Assembly: GCA_964247085.1 (NCBI GenBank)
Contig: CAXTSX010000019.1
Span: forward strand, 1-62,203
DNA length: 62,203 bases
Direction: 5' to 3'
From: JAAFHZ01 sp964247085
GTDB lineage: Bacteria > Cyanobacteriota > Cyanobacteriia > Cyanobacteriales > Chamaesiphonaceae
Shown: positions 1 to 8,982 of the stretch, piece by piece
Position numbering within the stretch: the first letter of the stretch is position 1
Layout: each line of letters starts with the position of its first letter
Made by a program: the position numbers and the translations under genes
Notes under the pieces: generated by a model
Databases searched by the model: none
What the model saw: the letters and a program-made list of their open reading frames with translations, nothing else
Told to the model about the DNA's origin: nothing

Positions 1-47
1 GACGCTACGCGAACGGGAGTGGAGGCAGTTGCTATGAAGCAGAAAAA

Positions 48-65
48 CCAAGAAGTGATTCTTGG
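48..65. repeat. Short hairpin near the left edge
   Basis: CCAAGAA (48-54) and TTCTTGG (59-65) pair around GTGA. An open frame runs from base 1 to a TGA at 85-87 and could be the tail of a cut gene, but it is too short to judge. Confidence 0.35.
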
Positions 66-192
66 AATTCTCATGCGTTCACGCTGAGGAGCATGTCAAG
101 ACTCACTGATCCACAACCAGTCATCATCATAGCAATCGAGGGCGATCCGGTGTGGACAGCCCCCGATTTTTAAAAAATCCAACCGCATATAT

Positions 193-537
193 CTAGTGTT
201 GATACTCCAATTCAGGAACCACCAAGCTGGCCTCTACCGTTGGACTGTTCAGGATATTTACTTCCCAACTGCCTTGGTCTAGATCACTAACTTGCAAGCG
301 AATGCAGGGGATGCGATCGGACAGAATCGAACTAGTCATCTTGCCAGTGTGAATTTCCAAATAGGCATTCATCGGGGCTTCAAAAATCAGGCGCTGCCCA
401 GGAAAAGCCACCCGCTCAAAGTACCAATTATCGATATTAGTAATTCTCACAATTTCTACCTGACTACTATTGTTGACATAGCAGCAAAAAATTGGGTCGG
501 AGCGATCCGACGGAATAGGGTCTAAAATCTGGGACAT
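193..537 (-). CDS. DUF1830 domain protein
   Basis: Small cytosolic protein of about 114 residues with no signal peptide or membrane segment. The sequence matches the cyanobacterial DUF1830 pattern: a CCYVN segment near the start, then ITNI.NWYFERV, FPGQRLIFEAP and LEIHTG blocks. The family has no established biochemical role that I know of. A longer reading begins at a GTG seven codons upstream (558), but the ATG giving MSQILDP is the more natural start. It stands alone on the minus strand, divergent from the radical SAM gene that starts at 795. Family call is good; function unknown. Confidence 0.85.
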   Translation of the reverse strand: MSQILDPIPSDRSDPIFCCYVNNSSQVEIVRITNIDNWYFERVAFPGQRLIFEAPMNAYLEIHTGKMTSSILSDRIPCIRLQVSDLDQGSWEVNILNSPTVEASLVVPELEYQH

Positions 538-558
538 ATTATTTCGGGTGGGACGCAC

Positions 559-794
559 CCCATTTATAAAAAGTAATTAAAGACTAAACTATCACTGGTC
601 TTGATCCCCCGGCTGTAACCATTACTACCGTCACGAACAGTTTTGCCTCTTTAAAGCTTGCCAAATCAGAGCTAAGCCTAAAAATCTCTTCCCCAAAAGC
701 CCCTAAATTAGGCGATTTTGTGTAACTTTATATAAAGATACTTAAAATTTCTTTGTAGCTCATCGTTTAACACAAATTATTATCTATAACCATC
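559..794. promoter_or_regulatory. Divergent intergenic region with HLR1-like half-sites
   Basis: This 236-bp spacer separates the DUF1830 gene (minus) from the radical SAM gene (plus) and must hold both promoters. TGTAAC at 721-726 and TATAAA at 731-736 lie exactly 10 bp apart. This spacing and TGTAA-type half-site resemble an inverted, degenerate HLR1 motif, the binding site of RpaB, which is encoded at 34956. The match is weak, so RpaB control is only a suggestion. Confidence 0.25.
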
Positions 795-2360
795 ATGGCA
801 GAACGCATTCTCTATTGTCGTCTTCCTTGTAACCCGATTTTCCCGATCGGAGTCGTTTACTTGTCAGATCATGTTCATAAGCAGTTTCCGGCTGTCGAGC
901 AACGGATCTTCGATCTGGGGGCAGTCCCACCATTAGATTACGGGGCGGCAATGGACGTGGCGATCGATGAGTTTAAGCCAGATTTACTAGTATATTCCTG
1001 GCGCGATATCCAAATTTATGCCCCAGTCGGTGGCCGGGGAGGTAATCCGCTCCAAAACTCCTTTGAAGTTTTTTACGATCGCAATCCGCTCAAAAAATTA
1101 CGCGGCGCTTTGGGTGGGGCTCGGATGCTCAAGAGCCATTACACCGAGTTATGGCGAAATATGTCGCTGATTAAACGTGGCTTAAAACGAGCGCAAAAAT
1201 ATCATCCTGCCGCTAAATTAGTCGTTGGTGGTGGGGCGGTCAGTGTTTTCTATGAGCAATTGGCCAAGAGTTTACCCACTGGATCGATCGTTTCGATCGG
1301 TGAAGGGGAAGCATTGTTAGAGAAGATTATTAGAAACCAAGACCTGGCTGCTGAACGTTGTTACATTGTGGGCGAAGCACCGCGCAAAGGATTAGTACAT
1401 GAACCACCTGCGGCGATCGAGAAGACCGCCTGCAATTATGATTATATTGAGACCATTTGGCCAGAATTTTGTTATTATCTGCAAGATCAAGATTTCTACG
1501 TTGGGGTACAGACTAAGCGGGGTTGTCCACACAACTGTTGCTACTGTGTCTATACCGTTATTGAAGGCAAGCAAGTCCGAATTAATCCGGCTGATGAAGT
1601 AGTCGCCGAGATGCGCCAACTGTACGATCGGGGCATCCGGAATTTCTGGTTTACCGATGCCCAGTTTATCCCGGCACGCAAGTATATGGATGATGCGATC
1701 GAGCTATTGCAAAAAATCATCGCTAGCGGCATGACCGATATTCAATGGGCCGCTTATATTCGCGCTGATAATCTCACCCCTGAACTGTGCGATTTGATGG
1801 TCAAAACTGGCATGAATTATTTTGAGATTGGCATTACCAGCGGCTCTCAAGAACTCGTGCGCAAAATGCGGATGGGCTACAATCTTCGCACCGTCTTACA
1901 AAATTGCCGCGATCTGAAGGCTGCCGGATTTGAAGATATGGTGTCGATCAATTACTCCTTTAATGTCATTGACGAAAGTTTTGAAACTATTCGCCAGACG
2001 ATCGCCTATCACCGTGAAATGGAAAAGATTTTTGGTGCTGATAAAGTCGAACCAGCGATCTTCTTTATTGGTTTACAACCGCACACTCATTTAGAAGAAT
2101 ATGCTTTCAAAAACAATGTAATTAAACCAGGTTATAATCCAATGAGCCACATGCCCTGGGTGGCCAAAAAATTACTCTGGAATCCGGAACCATTAGGCTC
2201 CTTCTTCGGCGAAGTTTGTCTGCAGGCTTTCCGAGACAATCCCAATGATTTTGGTCGAGAAGTGATGAATATTCTGGAAGCCAGATTGGGTAAATCGGAG
2301 TTGGAAGAAGCTTTGACTGCTGCAGTGGTTGCTAAAGAACTGGTCTCGGTCGCTAAGTAG
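795..2360 (+). CDS. B12-binding-type radical SAM protein (PSII high-light acclimation family)
   Basis: A 521-residue radical SAM enzyme expected to bind a [4Fe-4S] cluster and S-adenosylmethionine. The cluster motif CPHNCCYC (CxxxCxxC) lies near residue 250 in a KRGCPHNCCYC context. The N-terminal 200 residues look like a cobalamin-binding-type domain, with VVGGGAVS and SIGEGE blocks, although I see no clear DxHxxG motif, so cobalamin binding is doubtful. The overall sequence resembles the cyanobacterial family annotated as photosystem II high-light acclimation radical SAM protein; that name is from memory and the reaction is unknown. It is monocistronic and convergent with the arsenosugar genes downstream. 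Confidence 0.7.
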   Translation: MAERILYCRLPCNPIFPIGVVYLSDHVHKQFPAVEQRIFDLGAVPPLDYGAAMDVAIDEFKPDLLVYSWRDIQIYAPVGGRGGNPLQNSFEVFYDRNPLKKLRGALGGARMLKSHYTELWRNMSLIKRGLKRAQKYHPAAKLVVGGGAVSVFYEQLAKSLPTGSIVSIGEGEALLEKIIRNQDLAAERCYIVGEAPRKGLVHEPPAAIEKTACNYDYIETIWPEFCYYLQDQDFYVGVQTKRGCPHNCCYCVYTVIEGKQVRINPADEVVAEMRQLYDRGIRNFWFTDAQFIPARKYMDDAIELLQKIIASGMTDIQWAAYIRADNLTPELCDLMVKTGMNYFEIGITSGSQELVRKMRMGYNLRTVLQNCRDLKAAGFEDMVSINYSFNVIDESFETIRQTIAYHREMEKIFGADKVEPAIFFIGLQPHTHLEEYAFKNNVIKPGYNPMSHMPWVAKKLLWNPEPLGSFFGEVCLQAFRDNPNDFGREVMNILEARLGKSELEEALTAAVVAKELVSVAK

Positions 2361-2450
2361 TTTGCTCCAACTTGCTCGATTGGTATCCATGAATCAGAAA
2401 CTCCGGAAAGTCAGCTGCGCTGCGAATCACCATTTCCTCAGCATCCTGAA

Positions 2451-3182
2451 TTAGGACTTCTGACTGCGATACCATTGGGCTAATCGATCGGGTGCCACCC
2501 CCAATAAATAAGCCATCACAATGATTCGATTCAGTATAGTGGTTTTTAAAACCCCTTTTTGTCGCCAACGACGATCAGAAGTAACTACAGAAGCAGGCAA
2601 GATTTGAATAGCCCCCAATTTTTGCAACCGAGATATTAGTTCAAAATCCTCCATTAGCGGCATTTTTGGGAAACCTCCAATTTCCTGAAAGGTCTCGGTT
2701 CTCAAGAAAATAGCTTGATCGCCATAGGGCATCTGCCTCCAACGCGATCGCCATTTTACCCCCCATTCTACTAGCCGCAAACCTTTGGCATCTCCATCAA
2801 TTTTTAATTCAAAGGCTCCGGCTATAGTTGTTTTTGGTGATTTTGCTTGAGGTTGTTGAAGTGCGGTACGTATTAGCCGATCGAATCCAGCCGGTAAATA
2901 AGTATCGGCATGGAGAAATAACAAGATCTGACCAGTGGCAGCTTGGGCACCAACATTCATTTGATGAGCACGTCCCTGTCCAGCGATGATAATCCTAGCG
3001 CCCAAAGCTTGGGCTATTTCGACTGTGGCATCAGTGGAGCCACCATCTACCACGATGATTTCTACTGATACTGTACTTAAGGGCTCATGAGCTTGAGCAC
3101 TGGCAATCGTTCGTTCAATATGCTGAGCTTCGTTTAGAGCCGGGATGATGATCGAAATTGCTTTATTGTTGTTGTGATCCAT
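2451..3182 (-). CDS. TIGR04283-type family 2 glycosyltransferase (arsenosugar cluster)
   Basis: About 243 residues, GT-A fold. The N-terminus reads AISIIIPALNEAQHIERTI, followed by IIVVDGGSTDAT and the metal-binding LFLHADT motif, which is the layout of the TIGR04283 glycosyltransferases that accompany arsS. MPYGDQAIFLR and PLMEDFELISRL are acceptor-side signatures of the family. I start it at the ATG at 3182 (MDHNNNKAIS), because the longer reading from 3281 adds 33 residues unlike the family. It overlaps the 3' end of the preceding gene by 20 bp, so the three minus-strand genes form one operon. The proposed role is sugar transfer or remodelling of an arsenolipid or arsenosugar precursor. 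Confidence 0.8.
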   Translation of the reverse strand: MDHNNNKAISIIIPALNEAQHIERTIASAQAHEPLSTVSVEIIVVDGGSTDATVEIAQALGARIIIAGQGRAHQMNVGAQAATGQILLFLHADTYLPAGFDRLIRTALQQPQAKSPKTTIAGAFELKIDGDAKGLRLVEWGVKWRSRWRQMPYGDQAIFLRTETFQEIGGFPKMPLMEDFELISRLQKLGAIQILPASVVTSDRRWRQKGVLKTTILNRIIVMAYLLGVAPDRLAQWYRSQKS

Positions 3183-3801
3183 GGCGACCGGAATGAAGCT
3201 CCCAAAATGGTAAATCGGCTGGTCGATCGACATCAGCCAGTGGCGGTAAAAGAGCGGTAGATAAATGCAATTGTTGGGCAATTTCGATGGTCTTGGCTAA
3301 CACCGCATCGGTACTCCAGGGAATACCAGTGAATAGTTCTGGCCTGATTGATCGCAAGCCAATTAAGTAATAACCACCATCGATCGCGGGACCCAGAACT
3401 AAATCATGGCTAGATAACTGCTCAAAAGCAGTTTGGATAATTCCTGCCGTCAAGCCAGGGCAATCGGTACCAATAACCACTACTTTCTGCCGGCCTGATT
3501 GTAAGGTATCAGAAAATGCTGTCGCCATCCGCACCCCCAGATCACCCGTAACTTGTGGTTGATATTGCCATTTAGCACCCAGCCAAGAAACCATCGCCGA
3601 TTGATGCTGCGATCCAGCGAAATAGATAGTGACAGTTAGGAGCTGATTTTTTTGCAATTCTTGAACTTGGGCCAGAGTATGAACGGTCATTTGTCGGTGT
3701 AATTCAGCAGCACCAGCAGCACCCAAAACTGGAATTAACCGAGTTTTAGCCTGGCCAACGGTGGGGTAACGGGTGAAGACAATCAGCTGCTCAGTAGTCA
3801 T
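3163..3801 (-). CDS. TIGR04282-type glycosyltransferase, DUF2064 (arsenosugar cluster)
   Basis: About 212 residues. IVFTRYPTVGQAKTRLIP at the start is the nucleotidyltransferase-like signature of the DUF2064/TIGR04282 family, and VVVIGTDCPGL and LGPAIDGGYYLIGL complete it. The start is the ATG at 3801 (MTTEQLIV), which overlaps the stop codon of arsS in an ATGA arrangement, a strong sign of translational coupling. A seven-residue longer reading is possible but would break this coupling. It is the second gene of the arsS operon. It probably transfers a sugar or activates one during arsenosugar formation; the exact step is not fixed by sequence. Confidence 0.8.
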   Translation of the reverse strand: MTTEQLIVFTRYPTVGQAKTRLIPVLGAAGAAELHRQMTVHTLAQVQELQKNQLLTVTIYFAGSQHQSAMVSWLGAKWQYQPQVTGDLGVRMATAFSDTLQSGRQKVVVIGTDCPGLTAGIIQTAFEQLSSHDLVLGPAIDGGYYLIGLRSIRPELFTGIPWSTDAVLAKTIEIAQQLHLSTALLPPLADVDRPADLPFWELHSGRHGSQQQ

Positions 3802-4790
3802 GACAAGAGGGCACCACCACAACTAGAACCTGCCCCAGCTGTACAACCATAGCAGTGGTCTGCTGTTTGGATTTCGTTGATTAGATCTAGATTCCTGGTA
3901 GCTAATAGTCTATCCACGGTCAAGATATCACCATCTGGTGTTCGGGCGGGCAAGTTAGCCATTTGGTTAAAGTCGCAATCATAAACATGGCCGAGGTGAT
4001 CGATCGATAGTTCATTCCGACACATCAAATGCTCTACGGTGCTGGGATTAAAATGGGATTCTAAAAAACTGAGGTAGGGCTGCTGTAGTTGTTTGTGCTG
4101 AAGTTGGAAAGCAACTCTGCCGATCGGCAGATTCGTAATCGTCAATAAATTATGGAAGCGAATATCAAAATTATCGGCTAAAAAAGTTTTGTAGTCTTGT
4201 TCTAGCTGTACTTGGTCGGGAGTGAGAGAGAAGTTGCTGGAGGTGGGTAGGGGCGGGTTGTATACCAAATCCAGGAGGAGTTGTGGATCGTGGCCATAAC
4301 CTAATTTATTCAGCCATTGCAGTGCTTTGATGGAGGCTTCATAAACGCCATTGCCGCGCATTTTATCGACATTGTCGGCCATGTAGCAGGGCAGTGAAGC
4401 CACGATGTGGACTTGATGTTGGGCGCAATACTCGGGGATATCACTAAAGCCTTCTTCAAAATAGATGGTTAGGTTCGATCGCACGATGACTTCTTTGTCG
4501 AGCGATCGCGCGGCGGCGACCAAGGGCTGGAAACCATATAGCATCTCCGGAGCGCCGCCGGTGAGGTCTACGGTGGTGATTTGAGGAAATGTCTGAATTA
4601 GTTCAATGAGTCGATCGCAGACTGCTGGGGTTAGTTCTTCGGTGCGGGTAGGGCTGGCTTCGACGTGGCAATGCTTACAGGCCAGATTACAACGTTTGCC
4701 TAAATTAATCTGGAGAACTGTAATAGGTTGCTTGGTGAGAGGGGTAGACAGCTTTTCATGGAAGAGGGTGTTAGTCTGTGGGGTTGGCAT
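3798..4790 (-). CDS. arsS: Arsenosugar biosynthesis radical SAM protein ArsS
   Basis: A radical SAM protein that in arsenosugar pathways adds a 5'-deoxyadenosyl group to dimethylated arsenic. The cluster motif CNLACKHC is followed by HVEASPTRTEEL, typical of ArsS, and a C-terminal cysteine-rich stretch (CYGCTAGAGSSCGG) may bind an auxiliary cluster. Several ATGs are available: the ORF opens at 4847, but the ATG at 4790 (MPTPQTNTLF) gives about 330 residues, the usual family length. It heads an operon with the two glycosyltransferases downstream. The arsenite methyltransferase ArsM, which should supply the substrate, is not in this window. Confidence 0.85.
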   Translation of the reverse strand: MPTPQTNTLFHEKLSTPLTKQPITVLQINLGKRCNLACKHCHVEASPTRTEELTPAVCDRLIELIQTFPQITTVDLTGGAPEMLYGFQPLVAAARSLDKEVIVRSNLTIYFEEGFSDIPEYCAQHQVHIVASLPCYMADNVDKMRGNGVYEASIKALQWLNKLGYGHDPQLLLDLVYNPPLPTSSNFSLTPDQVQLEQDYKTFLADNFDIRFHNLLTITNLPIGRVAFQLQHKQLQQPYLSFLESHFNPSTVEHLMCRNELSIDHLGHVYDCDFNQMANLPARTPDGDILTVDRLLATRNLDLINEIQTADHCYGCTAGAGSSCGGALLS

Positions 4791-4948
4791 GAGGATGGTA
4801 TTAATCTCGATTTCCATCATAGCAAGGGAGCCATCAAAAACTTTCACCGTTAGTCAAAGGTTTGCTCTCAAAAATGTTTAGATAATTTGCTAAAATCTAA
4901 AGAGCATAATTCATGGAAAACTGTCTTTAGTCTTTATTCTAACTAATC

Positions 4949-5557
4949 ATGATTGCCGCCACAGAAAATTTTCCCCGTTTTACCCCCGCAGAATATTTTG
5001 CTTGGGAAGATAAGCAGCTAGAAAAGCATGAGTATATTGACGGTGAAGTCTATGCCATGAGCGGTGGCAGTGTAAATCATGGTCGCATTGCTATCAAATT
5101 CACCGCCATGTTCGATACTCATTTAGATGATAGCAGTTGTATAACTGGTAATTCTGACATTAAGGTTAATATTGTCGCTACCACTAACTATACCTATCCA
5201 GATGCTAGTGTAACTTGCGATGATCGGGATAAAAGAACTGTTAACTATTTTACTTATCCATGCCTAATCGTTGAAGTTTTATCCGATAGTACTGAGGCTT
5301 ATGACCGAGGGGGTAAATTCAGAATGTATCGAAATAATCCGAATTTACAAGATTATTTATTAGTTAGCTCTGCCAACATTGAAATGGATTTGTATCACAA
5401 AAATGATAGTGGGGATTGGATGATTATTAATTACCAAGCCGGAGATCTGGTAGAGCTAAAAAGTATTAATTTGAGTTTCCCGATCGAACAAGTTTATCGC
5501 GGTCTTGTGCTCACTCCAGAATCTGATGGGCACCAAAATCCATCTAAATTAGTCTAG
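4949..5557 (+). CDS. Uma2 family putative endonuclease (DUF820)
   Basis: 202 residues of the Uma2/DUF820 family, a PD-(D/E)xK-like nuclease fold expanded in cyanobacteria. Visible signatures are FTPAEYFAWED at the start, HEYIDGEVYAMSGG, YPDASVTC (the PD of the motif), LIVEVLSDST (the acidic residue) and GGKFRMYR (the lysine). Biochemical activity of most members is unproven. It is one of four full-length Uma2 genes in this window and stands alone, with a gene for a TPR protein 31 bp downstream on the same strand. Confidence 0.85.
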   Translation: MIAATENFPRFTPAEYFAWEDKQLEKHEYIDGEVYAMSGGSVNHGRIAIKFTAMFDTHLDDSSCITGNSDIKVNIVATTNYTYPDASVTCDDRDKRTVNYFTYPCLIVEVLSDSTEAYDRGGKFRMYRNNPNLQDYLLVSSANIEMDLYHKNDSGDWMIINYQAGDLVELKSINLSFPIEQVYRGLVLTPESDGHQNPSKLV

Positions 5558-5588
5558 TCGATCGTACCCTTTTATCTACCTACCATTT

Positions 5589-6266
5589 ATGAAACGATTT
5601 ATACCAGTGGCCATCATTGGCCTGACGGCACTAATCGGTCAATGGCCAGCTGTAGCTGGTGAGATCGCCCCTAGAGTGCTGGTATCGCAGTCGAGTTATG
5701 GGCGCGAACGCGATTTATTAACGGCTGGTCTGACTAAATACAAAAAAGGTGACTATCAAGGGGCGATCTCGGACTATTCCAAAGCGATCAATCTCAACCG
5801 TAATTATGCTGAAGCCTACAACAATCGGGGTAATGCCCGTGCTGCCCTCAACCAACGTTCAGCGGCGATCGATGATTTTACCCAAGCGGTAAGAATTAAC
5901 AGCAATGATGAATATGCTTACAGCAATAGAGGGACTGTCTACCTAGAAGATGGTAAGAGAGAACAGGCGCTGACCGATTTTAACAAAGCCATCAAAATCA
6001 ATCCGAGTTATGCCAAGGCTTACTATCATCGAGGTTTGGCCAATGCCGATTTGGGTAATCGTCGGGAAGCGGTTTCGGACTTTACCAATGCTATTTCTCG
6101 GAACTCACAATATGCCAAGGCTTACTATCAGCGGGCTGATGTGAAGGAACGGGATGACGATCGCCGTGGTGCGCGGGAAGATTTTGAAAAAGCGGCGGAT
6201 CTTTACAAGCAGCAAGGCAAGATTTCCAGCTATCAAGAATCCTTGGAGCGGTCACGCCGACTGTAA
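5589..6266 (+). CDS. Secreted TPR-repeat protein
   Basis: 225 residues. The first 25 or so form a signal peptide (MKRFIPVAIIGLTALIG then AVAGE). Four to five tetratricopeptide repeats follow, recognisable by repeated A..YNNRG, A..DF..AI.IN patterns, and the C-terminus has an RRGAREDFEKAADLYKQQG repeat. TPR arrays bind proteins; the partner is unknown. The export signal points to the periplasm or thylakoid lumen. The C-terminal repeat resembles that of the secreted TPR protein at 39377, so the two may be paralogues. Confidence 0.85.
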   Translation: MKRFIPVAIIGLTALIGQWPAVAGEIAPRVLVSQSSYGRERDLLTAGLTKYKKGDYQGAISDYSKAINLNRNYAEAYNNRGNARAALNQRSAAIDDFTQAVRINSNDEYAYSNRGTVYLEDGKREQALTDFNKAIKINPSYAKAYYHRGLANADLGNRREAVSDFTNAISRNSQYAKAYYQRADVKERDDDRRGAREDFEKAADLYKQQGKISSYQESLERSRRL

Positions 6267-6274
6267 TCGAAATT

Positions 6275-6330
6275 GCCCTCACCCTCAACCCCTCTCCCAA
6301 TTTTGGGAGAAGGGGTTAGGGGATGAGGGC
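6275..6330. terminator. Long GC-rich inverted repeat between convergent genes
   Basis: GCCCTC at 6275 pairs with GAGGGC at 6330, and the arms CCCTCACCCTCAACCCC and CTCCCAA face TTGGGAG and GGGGTTAGGGGATGAGGG. The near-perfect 56-bp hairpin lies between the stop codons of the TPR gene and metK. It has the look of the interspersed G/C-run repeats common in cyanobacterial genomes and can act as a two-way terminator. Confidence 0.6.
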
Positions 6331-6347
6331 TAATCTATGATATTCAC

Positions 6348-7589
6348 CTATTTCTGAACAGCCTTCGATAAAACATCAGCCTTATCAGTTTTTTCCCAGG
6401 GTAAATCTAGATCATTTCGACCAAAGTGACCATAGGCCGCGACATCCTGATAGAAGCGACCATTGCGCTGACCGGGTAGTTGACGCAGACCGAAGGCTGC
6501 TAGAATACCCGCTGGACGTAGTTCAAAATTCTTTTCGACTAGGTCCAAAATGTCGTCATCACTAATTTTGCCCGTACCAAAGGTATCGACCAAAATACTG
6601 ACTGGACGAGCTACGCCGATCGCATAACTCAGCTGCACTTCACATTTTTCAGCCAAGCCCGCTGCCACCACGTTTTTAGCGACGTGACGACAAGCATAAG
6701 CCGCCGATCTGTCTACTTTAGTGGGATCTTTGCCCGAAAAAGCGCCGCCACCATGGCGCGAGTAACCGCCATAAGTATCGACGATAATCTTGCGACCAGT
6801 CAAACCCGCATCGCCTTGAGGACCACCAATCACAAATTTACCAGTAGGGTTCACCAAATATTTGGTGGCACCGTCAGGCTTAATGTTGAGGTCGGCAAAG
6901 ACTGGTTCTACTACGGCTTTCCATAGCTCATCTTTGATCTTTTTCTGTACACCAGCATCGTCAGTAATGTCACCAATGGTGGCATCATGCTGAGTGGAAA
7001 GTAAGATGGTATCGATCGCCACCGGTTTACCTTCTTCATAGGCAATGGTGACTTGAGTTTTGCCATCTGGACGCAGATAAGACATGGTGCCGTTTTTCCG
7101 CACGGCGGCCATCTGACGGGCGAGGCGGTGAGCCACGCTAATCGGCAAAGGCATTAGCTCTGGTGTTTCATTGCAAGCATACCCAAACATAATGCCTTGG
7201 TCGCCAGCTCCAATTTTGTCGAAGCTATCGCTGCTGCTATCATCTCGAGTTTCTTGCGCTGTATCTACACCTTGAGCAATGTCTGCGGACTGTTGATCAA
7301 GGGCGATTAGTACCGACGCGCTGTTGGCAGAAAAGCCATTATCAGCATCGGTGTAACCGATTTCGGCAATTTTAGCGCGGGCTAGATCAATGTAGTTGAC
7401 TTGAGCTTGGCTAGTAATCTCACCCGTAATGAGAACTAAACCAGTGTTCACAACCACTTCTGCGGCCACTCGACTAGCTGGATCCTGTGCTAGTAAAGCG
7501 TCTAGGATAGTATCGGAAATTTGATCACAGATTTTATCAGGATGTCCTTCTGTGACCGATTCTGAAGTAAATAAGTAGCGACGAGACAA
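6348..7589 (-). CDS. metK: S-adenosylmethionine synthetase
   Basis: Makes S-adenosylmethionine from methionine and ATP in the cytosol. Signatures are SVTEGHPDKICDQISD near the start, IGAGDQGIMFGYA in the middle and GGGAFSGKDPTKVDRSAAY in the C-terminal third. I place the start at the TTG at 7589, giving SRRYLFTSESV, the conserved N-terminus of the family. A strong Shine-Dalgarno (GGAGGA, complement of 7597-7602) sits 7 bp upstream of it. The longer ATG reading from 7628 adds 13 residues that no homologue should have. Length is 413 residues, normal for MetK. I see no SAM riboswitch upstream. Confidence 0.95.
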   Translation of the reverse strand: MSRRYLFTSESVTEGHPDKICDQISDTILDALLAQDPASRVAAEVVVNTGLVLITGEITSQAQVNYIDLARAKIAEIGYTDADNGFSANSASVLIALDQQSADIAQGVDTAQETRDDSSSDSFDKIGAGDQGIMFGYACNETPELMPLPISVAHRLARQMAAVRKNGTMSYLRPDGKTQVTIAYEEGKPVAIDTILLSTQHDATIGDITDDAGVQKKIKDELWKAVVEPVFADLNIKPDGATKYLVNPTGKFVIGGPQGDAGLTGRKIIVDTYGGYSRHGGGAFSGKDPTKVDRSAAYACRHVAKNVVAAGLAEKCEVQLSYAIGVARPVSILVDTFGTGKISDDDILDLVEKNFELRPAGILAAFGLRQLPGQRNGRFYQDVAAYGHFGRNDLDLPWEKTDKADVLSKAVQK

Positions 7590-7596
7590 GTAATAA

Positions 7597-7602
7597 TCCT
7601 CC
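7597..7602 (-). promoter_or_regulatory. Shine-Dalgarno that fixes the metK TTG start
   Basis: GGAGGA on the minus strand lies 7 bp before the TTG at 7589. It lies inside the longer ATG reading frame, so it argues for initiation at the TTG, not at the ATG at 7628. Confidence 0.7.
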
Positions 7603-7750
7603 TTGAATTTAGAATTGACTGCGGTCAACAGAATACAGCAGCATCTTACAAATATTTGTTAAGAAGACTTGATGTAATCTCAACCGCTACCAACTTTGTA
7701 AAACACTCTAACAGTTAATGGGGCTGGCCACCTGAAGAAAATAATTGGAT

Positions 7751-8890
7751 TTACTTGCCAGCCAAAATTTTAGCGGCGGCCGCTACTCCAGACTGTTTAG
7801 CGGGATGACCTAATTCGGCCAGGGTGCCTTCTAAAGCGGCCAGCGCCGTGAGGATATCTCGATCGCACACAAAACCCAGATGTCCAATCCGGAAAACTTG
7901 ACCCTTGAGATGGTCTTGACCGCCAGCTAATATAATGTCGTACTTTTTCTTCATGATGCTACGGATTTGTTCAGCATCGGTGGTGGCCACGGCGGTGATC
8001 GCTGGGCTACCGTGACCTTCAGGAGCGTACAGTTCTAAACCCATCGCTTGAATGGCGGCTCTAGTGGCAGCGCGATGGCGATGATGGCGGGCAAAGATAT
8101 TTTCCAGTCCTTCCTTCTTCATCATGTTCAGAGCGGCTTGCAGGGCAAAAATCAGGTTCACTGGTGGGGTGAAAGGCGTGGTATCTTTGGCGGCATCTTT
8201 TTTGTATTTGCCCAGATCCATATAGAATTTGGGGATCTTTGCAGTTTCGTAAGCGGCCCAAGCCTTAGCGCTGACGGCCACAAAGCCCAATCCGGGTGGA
8301 ATCATAAAGCCTTTTTGTGAACCGGAGCAGACTACATCCAAACCCCACTGATCGATCGGCACACTAGTGGCACCTAAGCTAGTGACGGCATCGACAATCA
8401 TTAAGGCACCGTGGGCTTTGACGTGCTTGTTAATGGTTTCGAGGTCGTTAATTACGCCCGTGGAAGTTTCACTGTGGGTGATCACTACACCTTTAATTTG
8501 CTTTTGGCTATCAGCCTCCAGAGCGGTTTTGACCTCATCTGGGTTTAAGGGCTGTCCCCAGGGAGCGGTGACTTCGACCACATCTAGGCCAAAGGCTTTG
8601 GCCACAATTGCCCAGCGCTCGCCAAATTTACCATTGTGTAAAACCAGGATTCGATCGCCAGGGCTAAAGAAGTTGATAATGCCTGCTTCCATCGCGCCGG
8701 TACCGGAAGCCGTCAGCATCAAAACATCATTAGTAGTCTGGTGCAGCCATTTCAGGTTAGCTGTCACCTCCGACATAATTTGACTAAATTCACCGCTGCG
8801 ATGGCCGATCGGGTGTTTAGCCAAAGCTAACAACACATTCTCTGGCACCGGGGTGGGGCCAGGAATCATCAACATTAATTTATTTTCCAT
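7751..8890 (-). CDS. PLP-dependent class V aminotransferase (alanine/serine-glyoxylate type)
   Basis: 379 residues. The sequence opens with MLMIPGPTPVPENVLLAL and contains HRSGEF, the PLP-phosphate contact TASGTGAMEAG, the ring-stacking VDAVTSLG segment and the Schiff-base lysine in CSGSQKGFMIPPGL. This is the alanine/serine-glyoxylate aminotransferase group, historically named soluble hydrogenase 42 kDa subunit in cyanobacteria. The likely job is transamination of glyoxylate in photorespiration; substrate preference cannot be read from the sequence. It is transcribed on its own, 161 bp upstream of metK on the same strand. Confidence 0.85.
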   Translation of the reverse strand: MENKLMLMIPGPTPVPENVLLALAKHPIGHRSGEFSQIMSEVTANLKWLHQTTNDVLMLTASGTGAMEAGIINFFSPGDRILVLHNGKFGERWAIVAKAFGLDVVEVTAPWGQPLNPDEVKTALEADSQKQIKGVVITHSETSTGVINDLETINKHVKAHGALMIVDAVTSLGATSVPIDQWGLDVVCSGSQKGFMIPPGLGFVAVSAKAWAAYETAKIPKFYMDLGKYKKDAAKDTTPFTPPVNLIFALQAALNMMKKEGLENIFARHHRHRAATRAAIQAMGLELYAPEGHGSPAITAVATTDAEQIRSIMKKKYDIILAGGQDHLKGQVFRIGHLGFVCDRDILTALAALEGTLAELGHPAKQSGVAAAAKILAGK

Positions 8891-8982
8891 GATGCTTTTC
8901 TTTAGTTTCTCTGAATAATTTTGGGATGAATTGAGCTATCGGCCACGCTTAGACAGGATATTCTAACCTGGATTGCTCGGTT

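Noticed and set aside
1..87. Partial coding sequence at the left edge
   Set aside because: The frame is open to a TGA at 85-87, but it is only 28 codons long and starts with a repeat-like GCTACGCGAACG stretch, so it cannot be judged.
7590..7750. SAM riboswitch upstream of metK
   Set aside because: No recognisable SAM-binding helices; only an ordinary Shine-Dalgarno is visible.
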